A stretch of DNA of 44,198 nt. Source: an uncultured Oscillospiraceae bacterium. GTDB lineage: Bacteria > Bacillota > Clostridia > Oscillospirales > Ruminococcaceae. The notes below the pieces were generated by a model, which was not told the DNA's origin, searched no databases, and was given only the letters and a program-made list of their open reading frames with translations. The DNA lies in NCBI GenBank assembly GCA_934486875.1, contig CAKSPU010000015.1, forward strand, positions 1 through 44,198, written 5' to 3'. Position 1 is the stretch's first letter. Each line of letters opens with the position of its first letter. Both the position numbers and the translations under genes were made by a program. Below are positions 24,277-32,669 of the stretch, in pieces.

Positions 24277-25641
24277 ATGGAGATAAATTACATTGATGAA
24301 GTGAGGAAGATATTTTCCGAAAGGGAAGCGCCCCCGTTGTGCTGCGTTCACAGCTACGGCTGTCAGCAGAATGTGAGCGACGGCGAAAAGCTTCTTGGAC
24401 AGCTTTCTCTTATGGGCTGCGGCGTGACAGATGATATGACCGCTGCGGACATAATAATCCTCAACACCTGCGCTGTGAGAGAAAATGCCGAGCTTAAGGT
24501 CTACGGAAATATCGGTGAGCTGAAGCGCCTTAAGGAGCAGAAGCCCGATATGATAATAGCTGTGGGCGGCTGTATGGGGCAGGAGCCAAAGACTGCCGAA
24601 AAGATAAAAAAGTCATACCGCCACGTTGACATAGTTTTCGGAACATTTGCCGCAAAGGAGCTTCCAAGGCTTATTTACGAGGCACTTACTCAGAGGCGGC
24701 TTATCGTTGACACCGCCGAAAGAAACACTGAATGTTTTGAAGATATCCCTGCGGTGAGAAACGAAAAATACAAGGCAGGCGTGTCCATAATGTACGGCTG
24801 CAACAATTTCTGCTCCTACTGCATCGTGCCCTATGTAAGGGGCAGGGAGCGGAGCAGGGAGCCTGAGAAGATAATTGAGGAGATAAAGCGGCTTGCCGAC
24901 GGCGGCTGCAAGGAAATTATGCTCCTTGGTCAGAACGTAAATTCATACGGCAGGGGACTTGATGAAAAAATCGACTTTTCCGAGCTTCTCAGACGTATCG
25001 ACAGCATTGATGGTGATTTCCGTGTCCGTTTTATGTCCCCCCACCCCAAGGACGCAACCAATGAATTTTTTGATGTTATCGCAGAAAGCAAAAAAATATG
25101 CCGCAGTGTTCATCTTCCCCTCCAGTCTGGCAGTGACCGTATTTTAAAGGAAATGAACAGGCGGTACACCGCCGAAAAATATATGGATATGGTTTCCTAT
25201 GCACGAAAGGTAATGCCAGGGCTGTCCATTTCAACGGATATAATCGTTGGCTTCCCGAACGAGACATATGAGGACTTTTTGCAGACTCTTGATATCGTGA
25301 AGGCTGTGAAATACGACAACATTTTCTCCTTTATCTACTCAAAGCGAACAGGTACAAAGGCTGCGGATATCATCGACCGCACTTCCGAGGAGGATAAAGG
25401 AAAGTGGTTCCGTGAGCTTCTTGCGGTTCAGCGTGAGATATCCGAGGAGCATTACAGGCGTTTTATGGGAGCGGAATTTGACGTACTTTTTGACGGTACA
25501 TACAAGGAAGAATTTATCAGCGGCAAGAGCGGCGAATTTATCATAACTCTTGTAAAGGGCTCTGCCGACCTTATCGGAACGATGAGAAAGGTTAGGGTCA
25601 CAAAGACACACAACTGGGCTGTTGAGGGCGAGATCATCTGA
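24277..25641 (+). CDS. miaB: tRNA-2-methylthio-N6-dimethylallyladenosine synthase
   Basis: A 454-residue radical-SAM methylthiotransferase that methylthiolates i6A37 of tRNAs reading UNN codons. The N-terminal UPF0004 domain holds YGCQQNVSDGEKL and LNTCAVRENAE with cluster cysteines, plus GGCMGQEPK. The radical-SAM site is C175-NNF-C179-SY-C182, followed by IVPYVRGRERSR. A TRAM domain occupies the C terminus. Length is normal. Distinguished from MtaB and RimO by the QQNVSD motif and the PYVRGRERSR sequence. Confidence 0.95.
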   Translation: MEINYIDEVRKIFSEREAPPLCCVHSYGCQQNVSDGEKLLGQLSLMGCGVTDDMTAADIIILNTCAVRENAELKVYGNIGELKRLKEQKPDMIIAVGGCMGQEPKTAEKIKKSYRHVDIVFGTFAAKELPRLIYEALTQRRLIVDTAERNTECFEDIPAVRNEKYKAGVSIMYGCNNFCSYCIVPYVRGRERSREPEKIIEEIKRLADGGCKEIMLLGQNVNSYGRGLDEKIDFSELLRRIDSIDGDFRVRFMSPHPKDATNEFFDVIAESKKICRSVHLPLQSGSDRILKEMNRRYTAEKYMDMVSYARKVMPGLSISTDIIVGFPNETYEDFLQTLDIVKAVKYDNIFSFIYSKRTGTKAADIIDRTSEEDKGKWFRELLAVQREISEEHYRRFMGAEFDVLFDGTYKEEFISGKSGEFIITLVKGSADLIGTMRKVRVTKTHNWAVEGEII

Positions 25642-25752
25642 CTGCCAAAAAGGATATTGGTTTAGCAAGACAATTGCCACCTTGACAACTGCCCCTTTTG
25701 GAAAGACTGACGAAGCTTTTGCGGCTGAATTAATTTGCGCAATTTTTTCATT

Positions 25753-25785
25753 TTAAGCGTTTCCCGAAAAGGGGAACGCTTAATT
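25753..25785 (+). terminator. Probable terminator after miaB
   Basis: TAAGCGTT-CCC pairs with GGGG-AACGCTTA around a GAAAA loop, followed by a short T-rich stretch. It separates miaB from the sigma-factor gene. Confidence 0.65.
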
Positions 25786-25805
25786 TGTAATTTGACAAAA
25801 AAGCT

Positions 25806-25833
25806 TGTAACGAACAGCGGTTTTCTGCGTTTA
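25806..25833 (+). promoter_or_regulatory. ECF-type promoter before the sigma/anti-sigma pair
   Basis: TGTAAC (25806-25811), 16-base spacer, CGTTTA (25828-25833). The AAC in the -35 and CGT in the -10 region fit ECF sigma promoters rather than sigma-A. Its position directly before the ECF gene implies autoregulation. Confidence 0.65.
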
Positions 25834-25861
25834 ATGTATGAACAGGAAAGGAGGACACCCG

Positions 25862-26338
25862 ATGAAGCAGGACGAGATCTACAAGGAATACGCCGAAAGG
25901 GTGTATAAATATCTTATGAGCCTGAGCGGCGGAAACGAAAATCTTTCCGAAGAGCTGACGCAGGAGACCTTTCTCAGAGCCATAACCCACGCAGACCGCT
26001 TTGACGGAAAGGTGAAAATGACCACATGGCTGTGTGCCATTGCCAAAAATCTTTTTATCAGCCATATGCGAAAAGAGAAGCGGCGATGTGACGCTGAATG
26101 CGATGAGATACCCTCAGATGCGGATATCTCGGGACGAATGGAGCGGACGGAGATATACAAGGCTGTACATAGGCTTCCCGAGCCGTACCGTGAGATAGTA
26201 CTGCTCAGGATACACACGGATATGAGCTTTTCGGATATCGGGGAGATATTCGGAAAATCGGAAAACTGGGCGAGAGTTACGTTTTTCAGAGGAAAAGAGC
26301 AGCTCAGAAAAATACTTGAAAAGGAGGACATCATATGA
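25862..26338 (+). CDS. ECF-family RNA polymerase sigma factor
   Basis: A 158-residue sigma-70 family protein with region 2 (YAERVYKYLMSL, LTQETFLRAI, TWLCAIAKN) and region 4 (LPEPYREIVLLRIHTDMSFSDIGEIFGKSENWARVTFFRGKEQL, helix-turn-helix). No region 1.1 or 3, as in ECF factors. The ATG at 25862 is chosen for AGGAGG seven bases upstream. It overlaps the anti-sigma gene by four bases (ATGA). It is likely held inactive by that membrane protein until an envelope signal appears. Confidence 0.92.
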   Translation: MKQDEIYKEYAERVYKYLMSLSGGNENLSEELTQETFLRAITHADRFDGKVKMTTWLCAIAKNLFISHMRKEKRRCDAECDEIPSDADISGRMERTEIYKAVHRLPEPYREIVLLRIHTDMSFSDIGEIFGKSENWARVTFFRGKEQLRKILEKEDII

Positions 26339-27588
26339 AAATGGACTGCGATGTGATAAGAGATCTTCTGCCCCTTTACTCGGATAATATCTGTTCCGAA
26401 AGCAGCAGAAAGCTTGTTGAGGAGCATTGTGCAGAGTGCGTGGAATGCAGTGAGATGCTGAAAGCTATGTCGGCGGAACTGCCTGAGAATGCAGTCTCAT
26501 CGGCGGCGAAAGACCCGCTTAAAAAAACAAGGCGGCATTATCTTAAGCTTGCGTTCCTGACAGTGGTCCTGACTGTGCCGATCGCAGTTGCAGGCTGTAT
26601 TATCGGGGCGATAACCGTCAATCAGTATGAGCACAGCCGTCAGATCACCTGGTCATCAATTGCCGCTGAAAATGAGATGAAAAGCTTCGGACGGGCTCTT
26701 AAAAAGGGCGATTACAGGAAAGCACTGTCGGAGGTGGGCTTTGTTGACCTTGATAGAGTATCACGCAAAAATGAGGGCGAACTGCTTGATATTTATACAG
26801 ATATTTACAGAAGCTTTTTTGAGGAATATCCGATCAGAAGTATTGACTGCAAAGCGAGATATTACAACACTGAAATGTGTGGGGAGCTGTATTTGTATCT
26901 TGATGAAAGGTACACCTATGATATTCCGCTCTGTGTTTACACTGCCTTTGAAACAGATGAAACAGGGGACTGCTATATAACCCAGACAATGGTCAATCTT
27001 TATGCTGACAGCAGTGAATATGAGGGCAGAGAGGAAGAATGCCGTGAGATATACAATAAATTCTATGTGCCTGAATATCCCGGGGATTCAGCTCGTATCG
27101 GGGTTGAAGCTGCCCTCAGCGGCAACGGATTTTATCAGAATGACAACACTCCTCAGATAATGACCTCCGAATTTAAGAGACTTCTCAGTGAAATATATCG
27201 CATTGAAGCGGAGCACAGCTATGAAGATGAGGAAGATCACGAATATAAAAAGCTGATCGATACTGCGGTCGAAGAGAAAAAGGTTTATCTGTCTCATTAC
27301 AGTGATGAAGTGGAGAGACTTTTCTCCGAGGAATACACTTTGGTTTCCGTTGATGCCGACACGCCCGAATTTACTGAGGAGCCTTACCTTAAAGATTCGG
27401 TGTATGAAAACGGCAGCTCCTGCTTTAAGCAGAGGTTCACGCTTAATATGAAAACAACGGACGGCGAGGAATTTTTGGTGAAATTTTCGTCAAGGGTTCA
27501 GTATTTTGCAGATACTCCCGAAGATATCGAGTTTTCCGACAATACCCCCCATGACTTTAAAAGCGGCTTCACTGCGTTGTTTAGTTGA
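26335..27588 (+). CDS. Membrane anti-sigma factor with zinc-finger domain
   Basis: A 417-residue protein. Residues 1-45 form a zinc-binding anti-sigma domain (zf-HC2 type) with the H-x3-C-x2-C pattern in EEHCAECVECSEML. One membrane helix spans about residues 72-95. The remaining 320 residues are extracytoplasmic, E/D/Y-rich and not recognised; they probably sense the signal. The start overlaps the sigma gene's stop and AAGGAGG lies upstream, so the two are translationally coupled. The outer domain is longer than in most such anti-sigma proteins. Confidence 0.88.
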   Translation: MKMDCDVIRDLLPLYSDNICSESSRKLVEEHCAECVECSEMLKAMSAELPENAVSSAAKDPLKKTRRHYLKLAFLTVVLTVPIAVAGCIIGAITVNQYEHSRQITWSSIAAENEMKSFGRALKKGDYRKALSEVGFVDLDRVSRKNEGELLDIYTDIYRSFFEEYPIRSIDCKARYYNTEMCGELYLYLDERYTYDIPLCVYTAFETDETGDCYITQTMVNLYADSSEYEGREEECREIYNKFYVPEYPGDSARIGVEAALSGNGFYQNDNTPQIMTSEFKRLLSEIYRIEAEHSYEDEEDHEYKKLIDTAVEEKKVYLSHYSDEVERLFSEEYTLVSVDADTPEFTEEPYLKDSVYENGSSCFKQRFTLNMKTTDGEEFLVKFSSRVQYFADTPEDIEFSDNTPHDFKSGFTALFS

Positions 27589-27594
27589 GCTTTA

Positions 27595-27628
27595 AAAAGT
27601 GCTTTTCACGACGAAAAGCACTTTTTTT
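27595..27628 (+). terminator. Terminator after the anti-sigma gene
   Basis: AAAAGTGCTTTTC pairs with GAAAAGCACTTTT around ACGAC, followed by seven T's in total. Confidence 0.9.
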
Positions 27629-27658
27629 GAAAAAAATGATTTTTTTTGCAAAAAAGGC

Positions 27659-27687
27659 TTGACAAATGCAAAAGTATCTGATATAAT
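27659..27687 (+). promoter_or_regulatory. tRNA promoter
   Basis: TTGACA (27659-27664), 17-base spacer, TATAAT (27682-27687), both perfect consensus, about 50 bases before the tRNA. Confidence 0.9.
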
Positions 27688-27739
27688 ATAATAGTCGTCA
27701 GGACACAGGGTTGAAAAACCTAAAACTTTACGATAAAAT

Positions 27740-27832
27740 GGAGAAGTCGCCTAGCCCGGTTTATGGCGCACGACTGGAACTCGTGTATGCGTTAATAGCG
27801 CATCGAGGGTTCGAATCCCTCCTTCTCCGCCA
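27740..27832 (+). tRNA. tRNA-Ser(GGA)
   Basis: The acceptor stem GGAGAAG (27740-27746) pairs with CTTCTCC (27822-27828), followed by discriminator G and an encoded CCA. The anticodon loop CTGGAAC sits on stem CACGA/TCGTG, giving anticodon GGA. The long variable arm (ATGCG/CGCAT stem) is typical of serine tRNAs. The T arm GAGGGTTCGAATCCCTC is canonical. It reads UCC and UCU codons. Confidence 0.97.
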
Positions 27833-27838
27833 GATATG

Positions 27839-27875
27839 AACGGTTTAAGCTTCGTGCTTAAACCGTTTTCTGTTT
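27839..27875 (+). terminator. Terminator after tRNA-Ser
   Basis: AACGGTTTAAGC (27839-27850) pairs perfectly with GCTTAAACCGTT (27856-27867), followed by a T-rich tail. Confidence 0.9.
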
Positions 27876-27896
27876 TATATGAATATATGATAACAT

Positions 27897-27927
27897 AAAA
27901 GCTTCCCTATTTTTTCGGGAAGCTTTT
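27897..27927 (-). terminator. Terminator of the EAL gene
   Basis: AAAAGCTTCCC (27897-27907) pairs with GGGAAGCTTTT (27917-27927); it lies directly behind the minus-strand EAL gene. Confidence 0.75.
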
Positions 27928-27929
27928 GT

Positions 27930-29606
27930 TTATTTTTTGATGAAAAGCTTATCAAATTCATCGGAGGGAACAGGCTTTGAGTAATAGAATCCCTGAGCCG
28001 CATCGCAGCCGCAGTTGTGGAGAAACTTTGCCTGATCTCCGGTCTCAACGCCCTCCGCAATAATATCAAGTCCGATGTCCTTGGACATTGAGATCGTGTG
28101 GGAAATGATATTCCGTCCACGGTCGGATTCCATAAACTCCGAAAGGAAGCCACGGTCAATTTTGAGCACATCAAACTGTGTGGTTTTGAGCATATTAAGG
28201 GAGGAGTATCCCGAACCGAAATCGTCCATAAGCATCGTAAAGCCGCTGTCCTTGAACTGCTTGATGATGTTCTGAACGCCGTCGGTGTCAACTGATTCGG
28301 TTATTTCAAGCTCCAGCAGGGAAATGGGGATATCGTATTTCCTGACAAGACCTTTGAGCACTGTTATGGCTTCGGAGCTGTTGAGATATTCACGGGAAAC
28401 ATTTACGGATATTGGCACAGGCTTTATGCCCCTGTCTATCCACTCACGTATCTTCTTGCACGCCTTTTCCCAGATTATCCTGTCGAGCTTCATTATAAAG
28501 CCGTTTTTCTCAAAAATGGGTACGAAATCATTGGGGGAGATGATTCCTTTCTGCGGGTGTATCCATCTTGCAAGAGCCTCCGCACCGATTATTTCCCCTG
28601 TGGAGATGCAGTATTTCGGCTGGAGGTACATAGCAAATTCATCGTTGATGACAGCCTTGTACATATCCTCCTCAATGACCTGCTTGTGAACGATGTCACT
28701 GAGCATATGCTCTTCATAGAAGCAGATATTATTGAGGGCATTTCCTTTTATGGACTGCCTTGCAACAGACGCAAGATCGCCGTAATAACGGGTGTGTCTT
28801 GACTTGTCGTCCACAATGGCTACGCCGAAAATAAGGCGGTAGTCCATATTTTTATAGCTGCTGAGTCTGCTTTCGATACGGTGGATAAAATCAAGTATCT
28901 CCTGCTTTTTGTCAAAGCATATCACTGCCATAAAGACATCGGCTGTCAGTCGGCAGAAAGGCTGGTCGGCGCTGCAAATAACGTGCATTGAATCATTGAA
29001 GAACCTGAGCAGTTCATCGCCGGCTTCAGTGCCGTAGGTCTGATTGATGAGCTTGAAACGCTCAACATCAAACTGTATGAATGCTATATTTTTATCGGGA
29101 TTGTTCTTTATAAGGTCGGCAATGACCTTTGTGTAAATTGCGGGATTTTTGTCGGAGGAAAAGCTTTCGACTACCTGCCTGTCAAATTCCTCTTTTTGTG
29201 TAAATGGGCGGATATTTACAAAAACAGCAGTTATCCTGCCCTTGTCATCTTTTGAGAAAACGTTGTATAAATGGCAGAAGCGGAAATCCTCGTCCACGCT
29301 TAACCGAAGCTTTATTTCAAGTGAGAGCTCCCACGAATCTGTACCTGAATAAATGCCTTCCTCAATGCCTGCACAGAAAATGTCGAAAACGGGCATAAAA
29401 TCAGGGGATACAAGACCCTTTTCACGGATATATTCAAAGGGGTGGGTCTCATTATCGGGAATGAATTTCTTTCCGCCGATGTAGGAGATGCTGTTTTCAC
29501 GGCAGTTCCAGAAAAAATATGCAGAGTCAGGGTCATTTCTGAAAATATTCATTATGGTTTCAAAACACTTATCACTCTCATTGCCGGTGTTCAATTTTAT
29601 GACCAT
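27930..29606 (-). CDS. EAL c-di-GMP phosphodiesterase with degenerate GGDEF domain
   Basis: A 558-residue cytoplasmic protein. A PAS-like N-terminal region (about 1-130) precedes a GGDEF-fold domain (about 135-285) whose signature RLGGDEF has become RLTADVF, so cyclase activity is unlikely. The C-terminal EAL domain (about 295-555) is intact: AEALARW, ELEITES, MDDFGSGYSS, LKIDRGF and IAEGVET are all present, including the metal-binding residues. It should degrade c-di-GMP, with the GGDEF fold possibly sensing GTP. The start codon is uncertain: the first ATG touches GGAAAGG, so initiation may be further inside. Monocistronic. Confidence 0.92.
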   Translation of the reverse strand: MVIKLNTGNESDKCFETIMNIFRNDPDSAYFFWNCRENSISYIGGKKFIPDNETHPFEYIREKGLVSPDFMPVFDIFCAGIEEGIYSGTDSWELSLEIKLRLSVDEDFRFCHLYNVFSKDDKGRITAVFVNIRPFTQKEEFDRQVVESFSSDKNPAIYTKVIADLIKNNPDKNIAFIQFDVERFKLINQTYGTEAGDELLRFFNDSMHVICSADQPFCRLTADVFMAVICFDKKQEILDFIHRIESRLSSYKNMDYRLIFGVAIVDDKSRHTRYYGDLASVARQSIKGNALNNICFYEEHMLSDIVHKQVIEEDMYKAVINDEFAMYLQPKYCISTGEIIGAEALARWIHPQKGIISPNDFVPIFEKNGFIMKLDRIIWEKACKKIREWIDRGIKPVPISVNVSREYLNSSEAITVLKGLVRKYDIPISLLELEITESVDTDGVQNIIKQFKDSGFTMLMDDFGSGYSSLNMLKTTQFDVLKIDRGFLSEFMESDRGRNIISHTISMSKDIGLDIIAEGVETGDQAKFLHNCGCDAAQGFYYSKPVPSDEFDKLFIKK

Positions 29607-29898
29607 CCTTTCCGGAGAGTTCTGATCGGCGGCAGAATAATATTTAACTGCATAATGCCGCTGTGTCTGAATACAAAACTCAGTATTTAGTTAAAGCTGT
29701 CTTACAATGCCTATATGTAGATTATATCATAATTGATATTATATTTCAAGTAAAATTGTATAATCTGTACAATTTTCTATGTGTTTCACAAATATAGCTC
29801 CATATGTTGGGCAACTTGCTCTGTTAATCGTTTTCAAAAATGAACAAAAATATGCCGCCCTGTCCGTAAAAAAACAGAAAGGACGGCATAATATATTT

Positions 29899-30000
29899 AT
29901 ACTAAGAACCAATTAAAAACTGTACAAAAAATCGAGCATAATCTTGCATATATGGATTATGCGAAGATTTTTTGTCTACAGTTTTATTGGTTATTAGTAT
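29899..30000. repeat. Large imperfect palindrome (about 100 bp)
   Basis: A left arm beginning ATACTAAGAACCAATTAAAA (from 29899) is matched by the reverse complement of the right arm ending at 30000, with 45-base arms, few mismatches and a loop near 29944-29954. It immediately precedes the stop of the minus-strand DAHP-synthase gene at 30011. It can terminate transcription as RNA but is longer than ordinary terminators and resembles a palindromic mini-element. A second, weaker inverted repeat (TATGCCG near 29851 with CGGCATA near 29884) adjoins it. The rest of 29607-30010 shows no gene. Confidence 0.75.
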
Positions 30001-30010
30001 TATATGTTTA

Positions 30011-31042
30011 TCAAAGCTGATCTGCGATATCGTAAATGAGCTTTTCGGACTTTTCCCAGCCAAGGCAGGGGTCGGTGATGGACTTGCCGTAAGTGCCTTC
30101 TTCCACCTTCTGGCAGCCGTCAACGATATAGCTCTCGATCATAAAGCCCTTTACGATCTTTCGGATATCGTTGTTGTGGCGGCAGCTGTGGAGAACTTCG
30201 TTGCATATCCTGATCTGCTCCATAAACTGCTTGCCTGAATTTGCGTGGTTAGCGTCAATGATAACAGCCATATTTTCAAGATCCTTTGCGCTGTACATAT
30301 CGTAAAGACGAACGAGATCCTCGTAGTGGTAGTTGGGGTGGGAATTGCCGTGCTTGTCAACATAGCCTCTGAGAATGGCGTGGGTAAGGGGATTGCCCTT
30401 GCTGCGTGCTTCCCAGCCTCTGTAAAGGAAAGTGTGCTGTGACTGAGCGGCAATAATGGAGTTGAGCATAACGGAGTAGTCGCCGCTGGTGGGGTTCTTC
30501 ATTCCCACAGGGATCATAAGTCCGCTGGCGGTGAGACGGTGCTGCTGATCCTCAACGGAACGTGCGCCGATAGCTACATAGGAAAGGATATCGGAAAGAT
30601 ATCTGTGGTTTTCGGGGTAGAGCATTTCATCGGCACAGCCCAGACCTGTTTCGGTAAGAGCCTTTGTGTGGAGCTTCCTTATGGCGATAAGACCCTCAAG
30701 CATATCCTCGGACTTTGTGGGGTCGGGCTGATGCACCATACCCTTGTAGCCCTGACCTGTTGTACGGGGCTTGTTGGTGTAGATCCTGGGGATAATAAGT
30801 ATCTTGTCCTTGACCTTATCCTGTACCTTTGCAAGGCGGTTTACGTAGTCAAGAACGCTGTCCTCACGGTCTGCGGAGCAGGGACCGATGATAAGCAGGA
30901 ATTTATCGGACTTGCCTGTAAAAATGTCGGCAATGGCAGTGTCACGTGCAGCCTTTATCTTCTTTACTTCTTCGGGAATGGGGAACTGCTCTTTTATCTC
31001 CTTGGGGATAGGCAGCTTTCTGACGAAATCCATATTCATCAT
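30011..31042 (-). CDS. aroF: 3-deoxy-7-phosphoheptulonate (DAHP) synthase
   Basis: A 343-residue class I alpha (AroFGH-type) enzyme that condenses phosphoenolpyruvate and erythrose-4-phosphate to start aromatic biosynthesis. Motifs include GPCSADREDSVLDYVNRLA, RIYTNKPRTTGQGYKG, GARSVEDQQHRLTASGL, GMKNPTSGD and DANHANSGKQ. The N-terminal extension (about 30 residues) carries the feedback-binding region in this family. AAAGGAG is 12 bases upstream of the first ATG. The precise paralogue (F, G or H) and its feedback inhibitor cannot be told from this sequence. Monocistronic with its own promoter. Confidence 0.93.
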   Translation of the reverse strand: MMNMDFVRKLPIPKEIKEQFPIPEEVKKIKAARDTAIADIFTGKSDKFLLIIGPCSADREDSVLDYVNRLAKVQDKVKDKILIIPRIYTNKPRTTGQGYKGMVHQPDPTKSEDMLEGLIAIRKLHTKALTETGLGCADEMLYPENHRYLSDILSYVAIGARSVEDQQHRLTASGLMIPVGMKNPTSGDYSVMLNSIIAAQSQHTFLYRGWEARSKGNPLTHAILRGYVDKHGNSHPNYHYEDLVRLYDMYSAKDLENMAVIIDANHANSGKQFMEQIRICNEVLHSCRHNNDIRKIVKGFMIESYIVDGCQKVEEGTYGKSITDPCLGWEKSEKLIYDIADQL

Positions 31043-31155
31043 AACTAAAACAAACTCCTTTATATTCGTTTCTTGTAAATTCGGTCAGGAAACGGAAAAT
31101 ATGTATATCAGCCACAGATAATTTACTGCTTTAAAGTGTGATATATCTGTTATGC

Positions 31156-31184
31156 ATTATAACATATATAATAACGTTTGTCAA
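31156..31184 (-). promoter_or_regulatory. DAHP-synthase promoter with direct repeat
   Basis: Minus-strand TTGACA (31184-31179), 17-base spacer, TATAAT (31161-31156). The 10-mer ATAATAACGT (plus strand) occurs at 31168-31177 and 31186-31195, on both sides of the -35 box, as expected for a repressor or activator site. Confidence 0.75.
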
Positions 31185-31363
31185 GATAATAACGTAACTT
31201 TTTTACATTATACACTATTTTATCAGCTGTATAAAGAGAACTTTTTTAATTTAACTGCAATTAATCTGTGAATTTTTTGACTTTAAACCGGCAAAATGTT
31301 GTTACTTGTGCATAAATATGATGTACTGAATTTGTGATGTTATCCAAATTTTATGAATATCTG

Positions 31364-31412
31364 TTGACATATGCTCTTGTTAGTGATATAGTTAGTTACA
31401 CAAGTAATTAAC
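31364..31412 (+). promoter_or_regulatory. GntR-gene promoter and operator
   Basis: TTGACA (31364-31369), 17-base spacer, TATAGT (31387-31392). Overlapping the end of the -10 lies GTTAGTTAC-ACAA-GTAATTAAC (31391-31412), an inverted repeat with one mismatch, a typical GntR/YtrA operator position. The rest of the 31043-31435 gap shows no gene. Confidence 0.75.
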
Positions 31413-31435
31413 CAAATAGCTAAGGAGGTATGAGA

Positions 31436-31804
31436 ATGCATTTCAACCCTGACGGCGAAAAGCCGATATATGTGCAGATGGCTGAGTGGATAGAGGAGAA
31501 TATCCTTTCGGGAGCATTTCCCGAAGAAACTCAGATCCCGTCCACCACGGACATCTCGGCGCAGTACAAGATAAATCCCGCCACTGCGCTGAAAGGCGTG
31601 AACATTTTAGTTGACAAGGGGATAATCTACAAGAAAAGGGGACTGGGTATGTTTGTTAGCGAGGGTGCGGCTGAAAAGCTCAGAAGCGAAAGAAAGCAGG
31701 AATTTTTCGAGAAATTCGTGAAGGCTCTTCTGAGTGAAGCCGAGAAGCTGAACATCACAAAAAGCGAAGTAATTGATATGATCGAAAGGGGCGATGACAA
31801 ATGA
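31436..31804 (+). CDS. GntR family (YtrA-like) transcriptional regulator
   Basis: A 122-residue repressor with an N-terminal winged helix (KPIYVQMAEWIEENILSGAFPEETQIPSTTDISAQYKINPATALKGVNILVDKGIIYKKRGLGMFV) and a short helical C terminus instead of a ligand domain, as in the YtrA subfamily. Such regulators control adjacent ABC transporters. The ATG at 31436 follows AAGGAGGT by six bases. It overlaps the ATPase gene by four bases. The inverted repeat in its promoter is the likely site of autoregulation. Confidence 0.92.
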   Translation: MHFNPDGEKPIYVQMAEWIEENILSGAFPEETQIPSTTDISAQYKINPATALKGVNILVDKGIIYKKRGLGMFVSEGAAEKLRSERKQEFFEKFVKALLSEAEKLNITKSEVIDMIERGDDK

Positions 31805-32652
31805 GTACAGTTGAGATAAAGAACTTATCAAAAAGCTTCGGAAAAAAACAGGCTCTGAGCGATATTACGCTCACCCTTAAGGAGAACTGCATCTATGGAC
31901 TTCTCGGACGAAACGGTGCAGGAAAATCCACTCTTATGAACATCATCAACAACCGTATTTTTGCGGACAGCGGTGAGGTGCTTGTTGACGGGATATCAAA
32001 CCGTGACAATGACAGGGCGCTGGGAAAGCTCCATATGATGGGTGAGCAGCTTTTATATGCACCGTCCCTTAAGGTCTCGGAAATGTTCAGGGCAGCTGCC
32101 TGCTTCTATCCCGAATATGATATGGAATACGCAATGAAGCTCAGCGAGGAATACAAGCTCAATACAAAAACAAAGCTCCAGAAGCTCTCCACAGGCTACC
32201 GCTCTATCGCAAAGATAATCAATGCCCTTGCCTGCAATGCCGATGTCGTGTTCTTTGATGAGCCTGTTCTCGGTCTTGACGCAAATCACCGTGATATGTT
32301 CTACAGACAGGCGATAGAGAAATACAACGCCCGTCCTGCAACCTTTGTCATCTCCACTCATCTTATAGAGGAAGCGGCAGGGCTTATCGAAAGAGCTGTT
32401 GTCATCAAGGACGGCAGGCTTCTTCTTGACGAGGATACGGAAACTATCCGTTCAATGGGCTACAGCGTTTCGGGAAAGGCAAGCCTTGTCGATGAATTTG
32501 CAAAGGGCAGGGAAGTAATGTCCGAGGAGACTCTCGGAGGACTGAAAACGGCGTACATCAAAGGCGACAGGTTTTCGGAAAATATTCCCGATGAGCTTGA
32601 AGTTCAGCCCCTCAGTCTCCAGTCACTGTTCATACATCTTACAAATTCATAA
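31801..32652 (+). CDS. ABC transporter ATP-binding protein
   Basis: A 283-residue ATPase. Walker A is GRNGAGKST (residues 36-44), the signature is LSTGYRS rather than LSGGQ, and Walker B is DVVFFDEPVLGLD, followed by the H-loop STH. Its divergent signature and MMGEQLLYAPSLKVSE Q-loop resemble YtrB-type exporters. It partners the following permease. Start coupled to the GntR gene. The substrate is unknown; YtrA-linked systems are often induced by cell-envelope stress. Confidence 0.93.
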   Translation: MSTVEIKNLSKSFGKKQALSDITLTLKENCIYGLLGRNGAGKSTLMNIINNRIFADSGEVLVDGISNRDNDRALGKLHMMGEQLLYAPSLKVSEMFRAAACFYPEYDMEYAMKLSEEYKLNTKTKLQKLSTGYRSIAKIINALACNADVVFFDEPVLGLDANHRDMFYRQAIEKYNARPATFVISTHLIEEAAGLIERAVVIKDGRLLLDEDTETIRSMGYSVSGKASLVDEFAKGREVMSEETLGGLKTAYIKGDRFSENIPDELEVQPLSLQSLFIHLTNS

Positions 32653-32669
32653 GAAAGGACGATACATAT

